Assembly (NCBI GenBank): GCA_030263555.1
Contig: SZPE01000001.1
Location: forward strand, 62,001-126,000
Direction: 5' to 3'
Length of the DNA: 64,000 nucleotides
DNA from: CFX2 sp014338005
GTDB taxonomy: Bacteria; Chloroflexota; Anaerolineae; Aggregatilineales; Phototrophicaceae
In this document: piece after piece, positions 1 through 7,223 of the stretch
Layout: every line of letters begins with the position of its first letter
Position numbering within the stretch: the stretch's first letter is position 1
Translations under genes and position numbers: made by a program
The notes under the pieces: model-generated
What the model was told of the DNA's origin: nothing
What the model saw: the letters and a program-made list of their open reading frames with translations, nothing else
The model's database searches: none

Positions 1-1
1 G

Positions 2-589
2 TTCGACTGGATGTACCACTACATCACCGACGGCGGCCACAGTGACATCAACACCGTCCTGCAAGCCTTCTCGCCCGACGAACGCGAACGCCTGATCTTC
101 CTGGACGGCCTGACCAAAAGCCTGGGCGCGTCGAACATTCGCAGCGCGCACCTGCTGGCCGGTAAAAAAGTGGTGGATTACATCACCAGCCAGGCTTCGC
201 ATGGCGTGATTCCGGCCTTTTATTCGCAGGCCGTCGCCATCGCCGCCTACGAAATGGGCTTCGAGCAGGCCGCCGCCAGCATCATCGAACCCTGCCGCCA
301 GAGCCGCCAGGTCTTACGCCGCGAACTGACGGCTTTCGGCATCCCGTTTATCATGGGCGACGGTTATTACGCTTTCGTGGACTGCTCGAAATATATCGAA
401 GCCGGCAATCTGGGGGACTCGGAAGGGCTGATGACACATCTGGCGGAGAACTTCGGGCTGGCTGTCGTGGCCGGGGTGTACTTCTCGCCGGCGGGCGCGG
501 ACTGGATTCGTTTTTCCTACGCCCTGCCGCCGGAAAAAACCGAAGGCGCGGTCAAACGCCTGTTCGACGGCCTGAACGCCCTGGTGTAA
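2..589 (+). CDS. PLP-dependent aminotransferase class I/II, C-terminal part
   Basis: The open frame runs in from the left edge (first full codon at 2), so the N-terminal part is missing and the ATG at 11 is internal. The visible ~195 residues carry the fold-type I signature TKSLGASNIRSAH, where Lys39 of the visible part should form the Schiff base with pyridoxal phosphate and the Arg five residues before SAH would bind the cofactor phosphate. The C-terminal small domain follows and ends in a typical FSYALPPE...GAVKRL segment. Family members transfer amino groups between amino acids and 2-oxo acids in the cytoplasm. The substrate cannot be told from this half. It converges with fabD; the ~100 bp between them hold an imperfect palindrome. 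Confidence 0.85.
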   Translation, partial: FDWMYHYITDGGHSDINTVLQAFSPDERERLIFLDGLTKSLGASNIRSAHLLAGKKVVDYITSQASHGVIPAFYSQAVAIAAYEMGFEQAAASIIEPCRQSRQVLRRELTAFGIPFIMGDGYYAFVDCSKYIEAGNLGDSEGLMTHLAENFGLAVVAGVYFSPAGADWIRFSYALPPEKTEGAVKRLFDGLNALV

Positions 590-596
590 GGCGGCA

Positions 597-690
597 GTAC
601 AGAGACACAAAGAATCAGAGACGCAGAGAGAACACCAAAAGAACGGGATACACCCCCTCTCTGCGCCTCTGTGTCTCCGAGTCTCTGTGT
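597..690. repeat. Imperfect palindromic intergenic repeat (AGAGAC/ACAGAG-rich)
   Basis: Between the convergent aminotransferase and fabD genes, an arm rich in CAGAGAC and CGCAGAGAG is mirrored by CTCTCTGCG and GTCTCTGTG, giving an imperfect long stem around a ~26-nt centre. It could serve as a bidirectional terminator, but it lacks a clean U-tract. It resembles the ACAGAGACACAGAG-type dispersed repeats seen in Chloroflexota and cyanobacterial genomes (recalled, not searched). Confidence 0.6.
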
Positions 691-1643
691 TATGTTTGTT
701 CCTGCACAAATGCCCGCAGCGCCTCGACACCGGTCAGCGCCAGGCCCGGCGCGGCGCGGTTGATGCGTTTCATCATCCCGGCCAGCACATCTTTCGGCCC
801 CAGTTCGATGAAACGTTCCGCCCCGGCGGCGATCATGGCCTGCACCGATTCCGTCCACCGCACCGGGTGGGTAAGCTGGCGCTTGAGTTCATCCCGAATC
901 GCCTCGACCGTCGTCAGCGGCGCTGCGCCGACGTTGCCATAAACCGGCAGTTCCGGCGTCTGGAAGGCGGTTTTTTCGACCGCTTCGTTAAAGGCCGCCG
1001 ACGCGGACTCCATCAGCGGCGAATGCGAGGCGATGCTCACCGCCAGTTTGACCACCTTTTTCGCGCCGGCATCCTTCGCCAGCGCCATGCCGGTTTCCAG
1101 CGTCGTTTCGTCACCGGAGATGACCAGTTGGCCGGGGCAGTTGTCGTTCGCTACCACCAGCACGCCGCCGGTCTGCCTGCCCGCCTGCTCGCAGATGTCC
1201 CGCGCCCGTTCAGCATCCAGTCCCAGCAGCGCCGCCATCGCGCCGGGGCTTTTGACGCCGGCCTCCTGCATCAGCCGCCCGCGTTCCCGCACCAGCCGCA
1301 GCCCATCCTCGAAAGCCAGCGCGCCCGCCGCCGCCAGCGCGGTAAATTCGCCCAGGCTGTGACCGGCGGCAAAGCCGGGAATCGCTTCCGGCAGTTCGGC
1401 TTGCAGCGCCCGCAGCGCGGCAATGCCGCAGGTATACAAGGCCGGCTGCGTATTAAATGTATCGTTCAGTTCGTCCTCCGGCCCTTCAAAACACAGGCGC
1501 GACAGCGCGAACCCCAGGGTATCGTCGGCCTGCTCAAACGTCTGCCGAGCAGCCGGGAAGGCCTCCCACAAGTCTTTGCCCATCCCCACCTGCTGCGCGC
1601 CCTGACCGGGGAATACAAAAGCGGTCGCTGACCAGTTCACCAT
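690..1643 (-). CDS. fabD: Malonyl-CoA:ACP transacylase FabD
   Basis: It transfers malonyl from CoA to acyl carrier protein, the entry step of type II fatty-acid synthesis in the cytoplasm. At 317 residues it has the usual FabD length. The N terminus has the FPGQGAQ motif, the nucleophile Ser is in GHSLGE near residue 95, the Arg that pairs with the malonyl carboxylate is in the RERGRLMQ segment, and the catalytic His is in SIASHSPLM. AAAGGG lies just upstream of the ATG. It lies 68 bp downstream of rpmF on the same strand, with a terminator-like hairpin between them, so read-through from the rpmF promoter could be attenuated. The rpmF-fab linkage is common in bacteria. Confidence 0.97.
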   Translation of the reverse strand: MVNWSATAFVFPGQGAQQVGMGKDLWEAFPAARQTFEQADDTLGFALSRLCFEGPEDELNDTFNTQPALYTCGIAALRALQAELPEAIPGFAAGHSLGEFTALAAAGALAFEDGLRLVRERGRLMQEAGVKSPGAMAALLGLDAERARDICEQAGRQTGGVLVVANDNCPGQLVISGDETTLETGMALAKDAGAKKVVKLAVSIASHSPLMESASAAFNEAVEKTAFQTPELPVYGNVGAAPLTTVEAIRDELKRQLTHPVRWTESVQAMIAAGAERFIELGPKDVLAGMMKRINRAAPGLALTGVEALRAFVQEQT

Positions 1644-1655
1644 CGTTAAGCCCTT

Positions 1656-1693
1656 TCAAAACAAAAGCCGCCCTGGTAAGCAGCGCGGCTTTT
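1656..1693 (-). terminator. Intrinsic-terminator-like hairpin between rpmF and fabD
   Basis: On the minus strand a 9-bp perfect stem (arms at 1685-1693 and 1663-1671) is followed by TTTTGTTTT. A second perfect 7-bp hairpin (AGAAGGC-N3-GCCTTCT, 1697-1713) overlaps the rpmF stop codon. Together they look like a terminator or attenuator limiting read-through from rpmF into fabD. Confidence 0.65.
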
Positions 1694-1711
1694 CAGAGAA
1701 GGCAGCGCCTT

Positions 1712-1897
1712 CTAGTCCTCGGCAATCTCAATAACCGTCTCGCCTTTATACGTCCCGCATTTGGGACAAACCCGGTGCGCGATGTGGTATTCGCCACACG
1801 ACTCGCAGACCACCAGGTGCTGCGGCGAGAGCGCATCATGCGAACGCCGTTTGTTGCGGCGCGTCTTGGAAATTTTACGTTTTGGCAGCGGGCCCAC
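1712..1897 (-). CDS. rpmF: 50S ribosomal protein L32
   Basis: A 61-residue zinc-ribbon ribosomal protein of the large subunit. The basic N-terminal PKRKISKTRRNKRRS stretch is followed by a CxxC...CxxC knuckle (CESC and CPKC) that should bind Zn, so this is the zinc-binding form of L32. The start is GTG at 1897, with GAGGAG 8 nt upstream. A strong promoter lies at 1967-1996, giving a ~60-nt leader that contains an inverted repeat (CTGGCAG/CTGTCAG, 1924-1942). It is first in an rpmF-fabD unit. Confidence 0.97.
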   Translation of the reverse strand: MGPLPKRKISKTRRNKRRSHDALSPQHLVVCESCGEYHIAHRVCPKCGTYKGETVIEIAED

Positions 1898-1966
1898 GGC
1901 CGATTCTCCTCAAAGTTAAATATCTGGCAGTTAACCTGTCAGGGCAAGCAGGCGGAATGTTGAGGC

Positions 1967-1996
1967 ATTATAAAGTCCGCCAGCGGGGTGTGTCAA
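1967..1996 (-). promoter_or_regulatory. Sigma-70-type promoter of rpmF-fabD
   Basis: On the minus strand a perfect TTGACA (1991-1996) and a perfect TATAAT (1967-1972) are separated by 18 nt, one of the best promoter matches in the window. The predicted start is near 1960, leaving a ~60-nt leader before the rpmF GTG. An imperfect inverted repeat at 1924-1942 lies in that leader and could be a regulatory hairpin. Confidence 0.85.
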
Positions 1997-2006
1997 GATG
2001 ACCCCT

Positions 2007-2045
2007 GGAAATAAAACTGCCCATGCCGCCGAGGACATGGGCAGT
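2007..2045 (-). terminator. Rho-independent terminator of the chimeric-pilin operon
   Basis: About 20 nt past the stop of the gene ending at 2066, the minus strand has a perfect 10-bp stem ACTGCCCATG/CATGGGCAGT (2016-2045) with a 10-nt loop, followed by TTTTATTT. It also separates this unit from the rpmF promoter. Confidence 0.85.
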
Positions 2046-2065
2046 CGTGATCGTCTGGCCGGGTT

Positions 2066-4462
2066 TTATGGCGTCGGATTCGCCCCGGCTTTATAATTTT
2101 TAGCCACCTCTGCCGCGCTTAACGCCCGGTTGTAGGCCGCCGCCAAATAAATTTCGCCGGCCCAGGCGCGGTTGTTAGTCGCTTCATTCGCCAGGATCAG
2201 CTTGAACGACCGGTCCCATTTGCTGAAGTCCGCCGTAAAGCTCCAGGTGCTGACGGCCACATTGTTGATGTACAGGGTGGCCTGGCCGGATGTCGTATAC
2301 GTCAGCACCACATGCTGGAGCGCGACAGCCGCCCCGCTGATGGACTTCTCGTTGACGGCGCTGTCTTTGGTCTGGCTGTTGAGCCGCACGCGGGTCATGT
2401 AGCTGGTCGTTTCCTGCCCCAGCATGACATTACGTTTGTATCTTTCCGTCCCGGAGGAAATTGTGAACATGCGCGCCGGCCCGGACTGAGTGGTGTTGGC
2501 CGGTTTCACCCACATCTCAATCGTGAATTGACGACTGGAAATGATCGGGTCAATAATCTTCAAAGCCGCGCCGCTGGACGCGATGTACGCGCCGTTGACC
2601 GAGATGCCGCCGGTGAGTTGGGTTACTTTGCTGGGGTCGGCAATCGTCAGATCAAGCGGCGACGTGCCGGACGTGTCACGGACGACGCCCCCGGAAACAT
2701 CGTCGAATTCGTACAGCACCAGCAGCCCGCTTGTCACCCGCTGGATGCCCTTAACGACGACATCGAACGTCTGAGTGGCCGTGCCGCCGCGCCCATCGCT
2801 GACCTGGACGGTGATGCTGTATGTGCCTTTGTCGCCAAGCTGCGGGTTCAGCGACAGCACGCCGTCGCCGCCGGCAGCCGTGAAGCTCATAAACGCGGGC
2901 AGAGTGGCCGGTTCGGTGATGGTCAGCGCCAGCGTATCGTTATCCTCGTCCGCTGCGTGGATGATGACCGCCTTCGTCTCCTCCTCCACGACCTCCTGCG
3001 CCGCGATGGCGTCTAATACGGGCGCGTGGTTGGTGCTGATGACTTCAATAGAGAAGGTTTTGCTCGCCAGCCCGCCCTGGTTGTCACGGGCTTCGACGGT
3101 TATTTCGTAGACGCCAACCTTCCCAATGGGCGGGTTAACCGCCAGATGGCCGGTCGCGGCGTTAAAAGTCATAAAATCGGGCAGCGGGTCGGGCAGCAGG
3201 CTGATCGTCACCGGGTCATCATCTGGGTCGGTGGCCGTGATGTTGACCGTCAGCGATGCGCCTTCGTCCACGCTCTGGTCGGGCAGCCCGCCGATGACCG
3301 GGTTACGATTGCCCGGCCCCAGCCCGCCCTTGATGATTTCGATACCGGCGATACCGACCCAGTTAGCGACCCGATCCAGCTTGATCGTCAGCTTGCCATC
3401 CCCGGCCACCACCACGTTTTCAACCGTGACAACCGAGCCGACCTTCAGGCCCGCGTCGAGCGGCTGGTAGTTCGAGACGACCCGCGTACCCTGAACGACG
3501 ATATGGAACTTACTCGGCGAACCGGCGTCGTCTTCGATGAAGTACAGCTTGACGGTGTAGGTATCCGCCGGGATGTCGGTTTTCTGCCAGTTCAGGTCTT
3601 TGCCGTTTTTGGCATAGGTCGCTTTGGTGTAAACGCTGTTGTCGGTCGCCGGCTCTACCACGTCAATATCGAACGTCTGCACACCTTTCGAGGCGGAGAA
3701 GCCCGCGCCCGGCTCCCAGGTTTTGCCGTTCATGGTCGTTTCGACGCTGTAGCCCACATTCATGCGGAACGAGTAAACCGTTATCTCACCGCCCGGCTCC
3801 TCGGTCGGTTCAGCCGTTGGCTCGGCGGTTGGCTCGGCGGTCGGCTCTGCCGTCGGCTCCTCGGTCGGTTCAGCCGTCGGCTCGGCGGTTGGCTCGGCAG
3901 TGGGTTCAGGTGTGGCTTCCGGGTCGCTTTCAGGATCAGGATCAGGCTCGCCCTCACCGCCTTTTTTGAGCGTGAAGGGCAGCGTATTGACGATCTCGCT
4001 CTCTTTATGGTCGGACAGCAGATGCCCGCCGATGGATGTCCCGCCTTCAAGAGTCGCGCACAGACCATCGGTGTCAGCGAAGGTGGTTTCAAAAACCCCG
4101 GTGGATTCGTTGTAGCTCAATACTTTGGTTATGTCGCTGCCGCCCACGTCCAGCACCATCGTCAGCGAGGTTTTGTCGCCGCAGGATGTCAGCGTGGTAA
4201 ATGAAAATACCCCGCCGACGCAGGCATAGGACGGCCCCTGGGTGATGACCTCGCTGGTTTCGCAGTCGCAGGCCTCGCCCACGCCCAGGGAACAGTTGAT
4301 TTCATCGAACACGTCGGACAGCGCGCCGCCCATTGTGGACAGTGCCGCAATCGAGGCGATTGCCACAAATGAAATCAGCAGGGCATACTCCACCAGGCCC
4401 TGCCCGCGCGCGCCCCGCTGGAGCGCCGCTCGGAGTTTATGTTTGAACTCTAACCAGAACAT
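2066..4462 (-). CDS. Flp-type pilin N terminus fused to malectin-, Ig-like and LamG-type domains
   Basis: A 798-residue predicted surface protein. Residues 11-20 end in a prepilin-peptidase site (RG|QGLVEY, Glu at +5 and Tyr at +6 as in Flp pilins), followed by the ~22-residue hydrophobic pilin helix ALLISFVAIASIAALSTMG. A Cys-rich segment (~60-165) precedes an EPT(A/E) linker (~185-225). A malectin-like carbohydrate-binding domain (~230-385), two cadherin/He_PIG-like Ig domains (~395-590) and a C-terminal LamG/concanavalin-like domain (~600-795) follow. True Flp pilins are only ~60 residues, so this is a pilin signal carrying a large adhesin. It probably assembles at a pilus tip or anchors in the membrane. 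It is the second gene after a TPR/membrane protein, and ends at a terminator. Domain assignments are by eye. Confidence 0.8.
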   Translation of the reverse strand: MFWLEFKHKLRAALQRGARGQGLVEYALLISFVAIASIAALSTMGGALSDVFDEINCSLGVGEACDCETSEVITQGPSYACVGGVFSFTTLTSCGDKTSLTMVLDVGGSDITKVLSYNESTGVFETTFADTDGLCATLEGGTSIGGHLLSDHKESEIVNTLPFTLKKGGEGEPDPDPESDPEATPEPTAEPTAEPTAEPTEEPTAEPTAEPTAEPTAEPTEEPGGEITVYSFRMNVGYSVETTMNGKTWEPGAGFSASKGVQTFDIDVVEPATDNSVYTKATYAKNGKDLNWQKTDIPADTYTVKLYFIEDDAGSPSKFHIVVQGTRVVSNYQPLDAGLKVGSVVTVENVVVAGDGKLTIKLDRVANWVGIAGIEIIKGGLGPGNRNPVIGGLPDQSVDEGASLTVNITATDPDDDPVTISLLPDPLPDFMTFNAATGHLAVNPPIGKVGVYEITVEARDNQGGLASKTFSIEVISTNHAPVLDAIAAQEVVEEETKAVIIHAADEDNDTLALTITEPATLPAFMSFTAAGGDGVLSLNPQLGDKGTYSITVQVSDGRGGTATQTFDVVVKGIQRVTSGLLVLYEFDDVSGGVVRDTSGTSPLDLTIADPSKVTQLTGGISVNGAYIASSGAALKIIDPIISSRQFTIEMWVKPANTTQSGPARMFTISSGTERYKRNVMLGQETTSYMTRVRLNSQTKDSAVNEKSISGAAVALQHVVLTYTTSGQATLYINNVAVSTWSFTADFSKWDRSFKLILANEATNNRAWAGEIYLAAAYNRALSAAEVAKNYKAGANPTP
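3795..3906 (-). repeat. In-gene tandem repeat encoding the EPT(A/E) linker
   Basis: Twelve-base units encode EPTA or EPTE about nine times. There is also a higher-order period of 60 bp: the block starting at 3795 recurs at 3855 with only a few changes. Such a tract can gain or lose units by slippage without breaking frame, changing stalk length between the pilin helix and the adhesive domains. Confidence 0.85.
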
Positions 4463-4512
4463 GATGCCGCCTTAACTTTGCCGTAGCGATGAACGAATGA
4501 ATGATCGGGCTG

Positions 4513-5289
4513 CTACAGGCCCGCGATGGAACGAAATTCCTGCGCCAGTTGGTTGGCGAGCGAAACATCTAACCGCACCGGATAAAATAAAACCGCGTTC
4601 GGCGCGCCGACCACCCGCAGCATCGGGTCGAGCGTTTTATTGGCATTCCACTCGCTTATCAGTGCCGAAACGCTGTCATAAACCTGCACCATGATGGGAT
4701 ACCGTTTGCCCTGCTCGCCTTCCAGATCAAACCGGATGACCCGTGCGCCGCGCGCGCCCGCCGTCACCTGCACGTCCAGCAGTTCCAGGCCGGCCTCGCG
4801 GAAACCGTTCAGCGTTTCCTCCACCGATACCAGCTTGATCGGCTCGACTGTCGGAACCGGCGCCGGCATGGCCGCCTGCATCGAGGACACCAGCATCGCG
4901 CCAGATACCAGAAAACCAGCCAGGATGATGGCCGTCAAAATGCCGACCGCCGCCAGTTGGGCCCGCCGGGGAAAATGCCGCAGTACGGGGCTTTTGTCGC
5001 TTTGTTCGTAAACCGTGATGATGATTTCATCGCTGAGGTGGCCGAAAAAACCTTTTGATTCACCGCCGAGGCTTCGCATCAGGGTTAACGAGGGGCCGTG
5101 TTTAGGGTCCAGCATCAACGCCTGGCGCAGGCAGCGCAGCGCGTTGGCCGTATCCGTATTCATCCTCGCCGCCAGATACCAGGCATCGGCGCTCGGATTT
5201 TCCTTCAAGATTGTCTTGATAATCTCAACCGCGCGGGGCGTATCACCCTGTTTCATTGCCGCCCGCACATCTGTGAGTGTAAACATCAT
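4513..5289 (-). CDS. TPR-like/single-pass membrane protein, unknown function
   Basis: 258 residues. Residues 1-70 form helical repeats of TPR type (AMKQGDTPRAVEIIKTILKENPSADAWYLAARM, then LRQALMLDPKHG). One strong transmembrane helix follows at ~112-135 (LAAVGILTAIILAGFLVSGAML), then a ~115-residue extracytoplasmic domain with no family I recognise. The start is ATGATG at 5289/5286; GAGGGGG sits closer to the ideal distance from the second ATG. It is 50 bp upstream of the chimeric pilin gene on the same strand, so it may help present or anchor that protein (inference). The TPR part would face the cytoplasm. Confidence 0.7.
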   Translation of the reverse strand: MMFTLTDVRAAMKQGDTPRAVEIIKTILKENPSADAWYLAARMNTDTANALRCLRQALMLDPKHGPSLTLMRSLGGESKGFFGHLSDEIIITVYEQSDKSPVLRHFPRRAQLAAVGILTAIILAGFLVSGAMLVSSMQAAMPAPVPTVEPIKLVSVEETLNGFREAGLELLDVQVTAGARGARVIRFDLEGEQGKRYPIMVQVYDSVSALISEWNANKTLDPMLRVVGAPNAVLFYPVRLDVSLANQLAQEFRSIAGL

Positions 5290-5591
5290 TCCCCCTCAAA
5301 CCGTTCGTTCAGTGATGTACAAAGACCTCCATTAGCCCAATTTTACGTTACAATCGGCCATTCTTGACGTAAGTTTATAAAAATTTCGTAAATTTAACCC
5401 GGCATTCATATAATTCAACAATTGATACTCAATTTTTAGCCGGTAGAGCCGTTCAGGGCGGGTTACAGGGTTTACGCAAGGCGCATTTTAGCCGGGGCGC
5501 GCATAATGCGGACGGTTGGCATAAATCGCGAAGGATTAAGCAACCTTCGGCCCCCATGTACGGTATAATGCTCACATAGCGGAGGCATCGA
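5290..5591. promoter_or_regulatory. AT-rich divergent intergenic region
   Basis: About 300 bp between divergent genes. It is clearly more AT-rich than its surroundings (for example around 5360-5440), consistent with promoters for both directions. For the flippase, TATAAT lies at 5564-5569 with no good -35, and GGAGG is at 5581-5585. On the minus strand several TATAAA/TTGNNN-like strings occur, but none makes a convincing pair. No gene or RNA was recognised here. Confidence 0.55.
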
Positions 5592-7067
5592 GTGGCAGCA
5601 TCAGAACAACCCCGGCGCAGCGCGGGGCGTACCATTGCGCGCAATACCCTGTTCGGGTTAGGGGCCCAATTCGCGCTCCGCGTGGCCGGGTTCATTTTTA
5701 ATATCGTCGTCATCCGCACGTTGGGCGGCGAAGAATTCGGCCAGTATTCAATCGTTATCGCCTGGGCCAGCCTCTTTTCTGTCGTCGGCGACCTGGGTAT
5801 TAACCAGTACCTCGGTCGGGAAATCGCCCGCGACCCGAAAAAAGCCGATGAACTGTTCTGGGACACGGTTGCCCTTCGTTTTGTACTGGCGCTCATCGCC
5901 TCAATCATCACGACGGTCGGCGCGGCCTTAAACGGTTATACCGGCACGATTGTGATGGCAATTGCCATCTATACATCCAGCTATTTTTTGCAGGCCGTCC
6001 TCGCGCCCCTCACCAGCCTGCTGGTCGGCAACGAACGCATAGACATCACTTCGGCCATGACGGTAGTCACCCAGGTGTTGTTTATGGTGTTTGCCGGGGT
6101 TTTTCTGTTCCTGGGGCTGGATTTTGTGTGGATCGTGCTGGCATCGGTCATCAACCTGCCGTTGGTCATCGTGCTGCAATACTGGGCCATACGCCGCAAC
6201 AACCTCGGCCCGCCGCGTTTTCACATCAATCCCCGGCTGTGGCTCTCGGTTGTGCGGTTTGGCCTGCCCTTCGGTATTGTCCAGCTTTCGCTGTCGTTCG
6301 CTTTCCGGGTGGATACCATCATCCTCAGCGGCAATGTCAGCGATGAACAGGTCGGCTGGTACAACGCGGCCTACAACCTGACGCTGACGCTGCTCACGCT
6401 CACCCGCAGCTTTAACGATGCCATCCTGCCTACCCTGGCCCGCGAACACGTCTTAAATCCCGATTCGGTGCGCCCCTGGTATTATCGCTCGGTTAAGGTG
6501 ATGCTTTTCCTGGGGCTGCCGATAGCCGTCGGCGGCATGTTAACTGCCGACCGGATTACCGGCATCCTCTACCAGCCGGATTTCGCGCCGGCGGCGGTCG
6601 CCCTGGCGATTCTGGTGTGGGATATTCCGATCGTCATGTACCATTCGTTCTGCGGCAACATGACCACCTCGATCAAACGGGAGGGCAGCGCCGCGCGCAT
6701 TTACAGCAGCCTGGGCATCGTCAACACGCTGCTTAATCTCATCCTCATCCCGCGTTTCGGCATCATCGGCGCTTCGTTCGCAACCGTGCTGACCGATCTG
6801 GCGGGCGCGGCGCAGTTTTACTTGTTGTTCCGCCGCCACTTCGGCGCGGGGCTGGGTTTTAAACGGCTGGCACGGCTGGCTGCCGTCACGGCGCTGATGG
6901 GTCTTATCATCTACGCGCTCAACCTGCTGCACGTTTTTTTCCTGGTCGTCGTCGCCATCGCCGGCGCGGCCTACCTGGTCATGGTCTGGTATTCCGGGGC
7001 ATTTTCGCCGGAGGAACGTCAAGGATTGGTGAGTTTCGTCAAAAAGCGCCTTCCGGCGCGCGCCTGA
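5592..7067 (+). CDS. Oligosaccharide flippase (Wzx/MATE-like, MOP superfamily)
   Basis: 491 residues, almost entirely hydrophobic helices (about 12-14), with the family's N-terminal pattern RNTLFGLGAQ...RTLGGEEFGQYSIV...GDLGINQY. Such proteins flip undecaprenyl-linked glycan units from the inner to the outer leaflet. The start is GTG at 5592, with GGAGG ending 6 nt upstream. It is followed 156 bp later by a GT4 glycosyltransferase with its own promoter, and the phosphoglycosyl transferase and Wzy-like genes lie at 57.8-61.5 kb. It is therefore the likely exporter for that glycan, though the distance makes this inference. Confidence 0.88.
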   Translation: MAASEQPRRSAGRTIARNTLFGLGAQFALRVAGFIFNIVVIRTLGGEEFGQYSIVIAWASLFSVVGDLGINQYLGREIARDPKKADELFWDTVALRFVLALIASIITTVGAALNGYTGTIVMAIAIYTSSYFLQAVLAPLTSLLVGNERIDITSAMTVVTQVLFMVFAGVFLFLGLDFVWIVLASVINLPLVIVLQYWAIRRNNLGPPRFHINPRLWLSVVRFGLPFGIVQLSLSFAFRVDTIILSGNVSDEQVGWYNAAYNLTLTLLTLTRSFNDAILPTLAREHVLNPDSVRPWYYRSVKVMLFLGLPIAVGGMLTADRITGILYQPDFAPAAVALAILVWDIPIVMYHSFCGNMTTSIKREGSAARIYSSLGIVNTLLNLILIPRFGIIGASFATVLTDLAGAAQFYLLFRRHFGAGLGFKRLARLAAVTALMGLIIYALNLLHVFFLVVVAIAGAAYLVMVWYSGAFSPEERQGLVSFVKKRLPARA

Positions 7068-7108
7068 ACACGATACAAGGCCGGCGTTTATTCAAGGACA
7101 GTAATACA

Positions 7109-7137
7109 TTGAAATATTTCTGTTTGTGGCTTATTAT
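7109..7137 (+). promoter_or_regulatory. Predicted promoter of the GT4 glycosyltransferase
   Basis: TTGAAA (7109-7114) and TATTAT (7132-7137) are 17 nt apart. An overlapping TATAAT at 7135-7140 gives a less favourable 20-nt spacing. The region is AT-rich against a GC-rich background. The gene starts 87 bp downstream. Confidence 0.55.
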
Positions 7138-7223
7138 AATATCAAGGGATGCTGCATCAATAACGCGAAATTCCTGCCATCCGGCATTTCGTCCTACCCA
7201 TTAAGCCGATGTAAGGATAACAG

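Noticed and set aside
3795..3906. CRISPR-like array
   Set aside because: Units are contiguous 12-mers in a coding frame without spacers.
3026..4204. Long plus-strand open frame opposite the chimeric pilin
   Set aside because: It is Arg/Gly-rich, has no ribosome site and is antisense to a gene with clear domains; a shadow caused by high GC.
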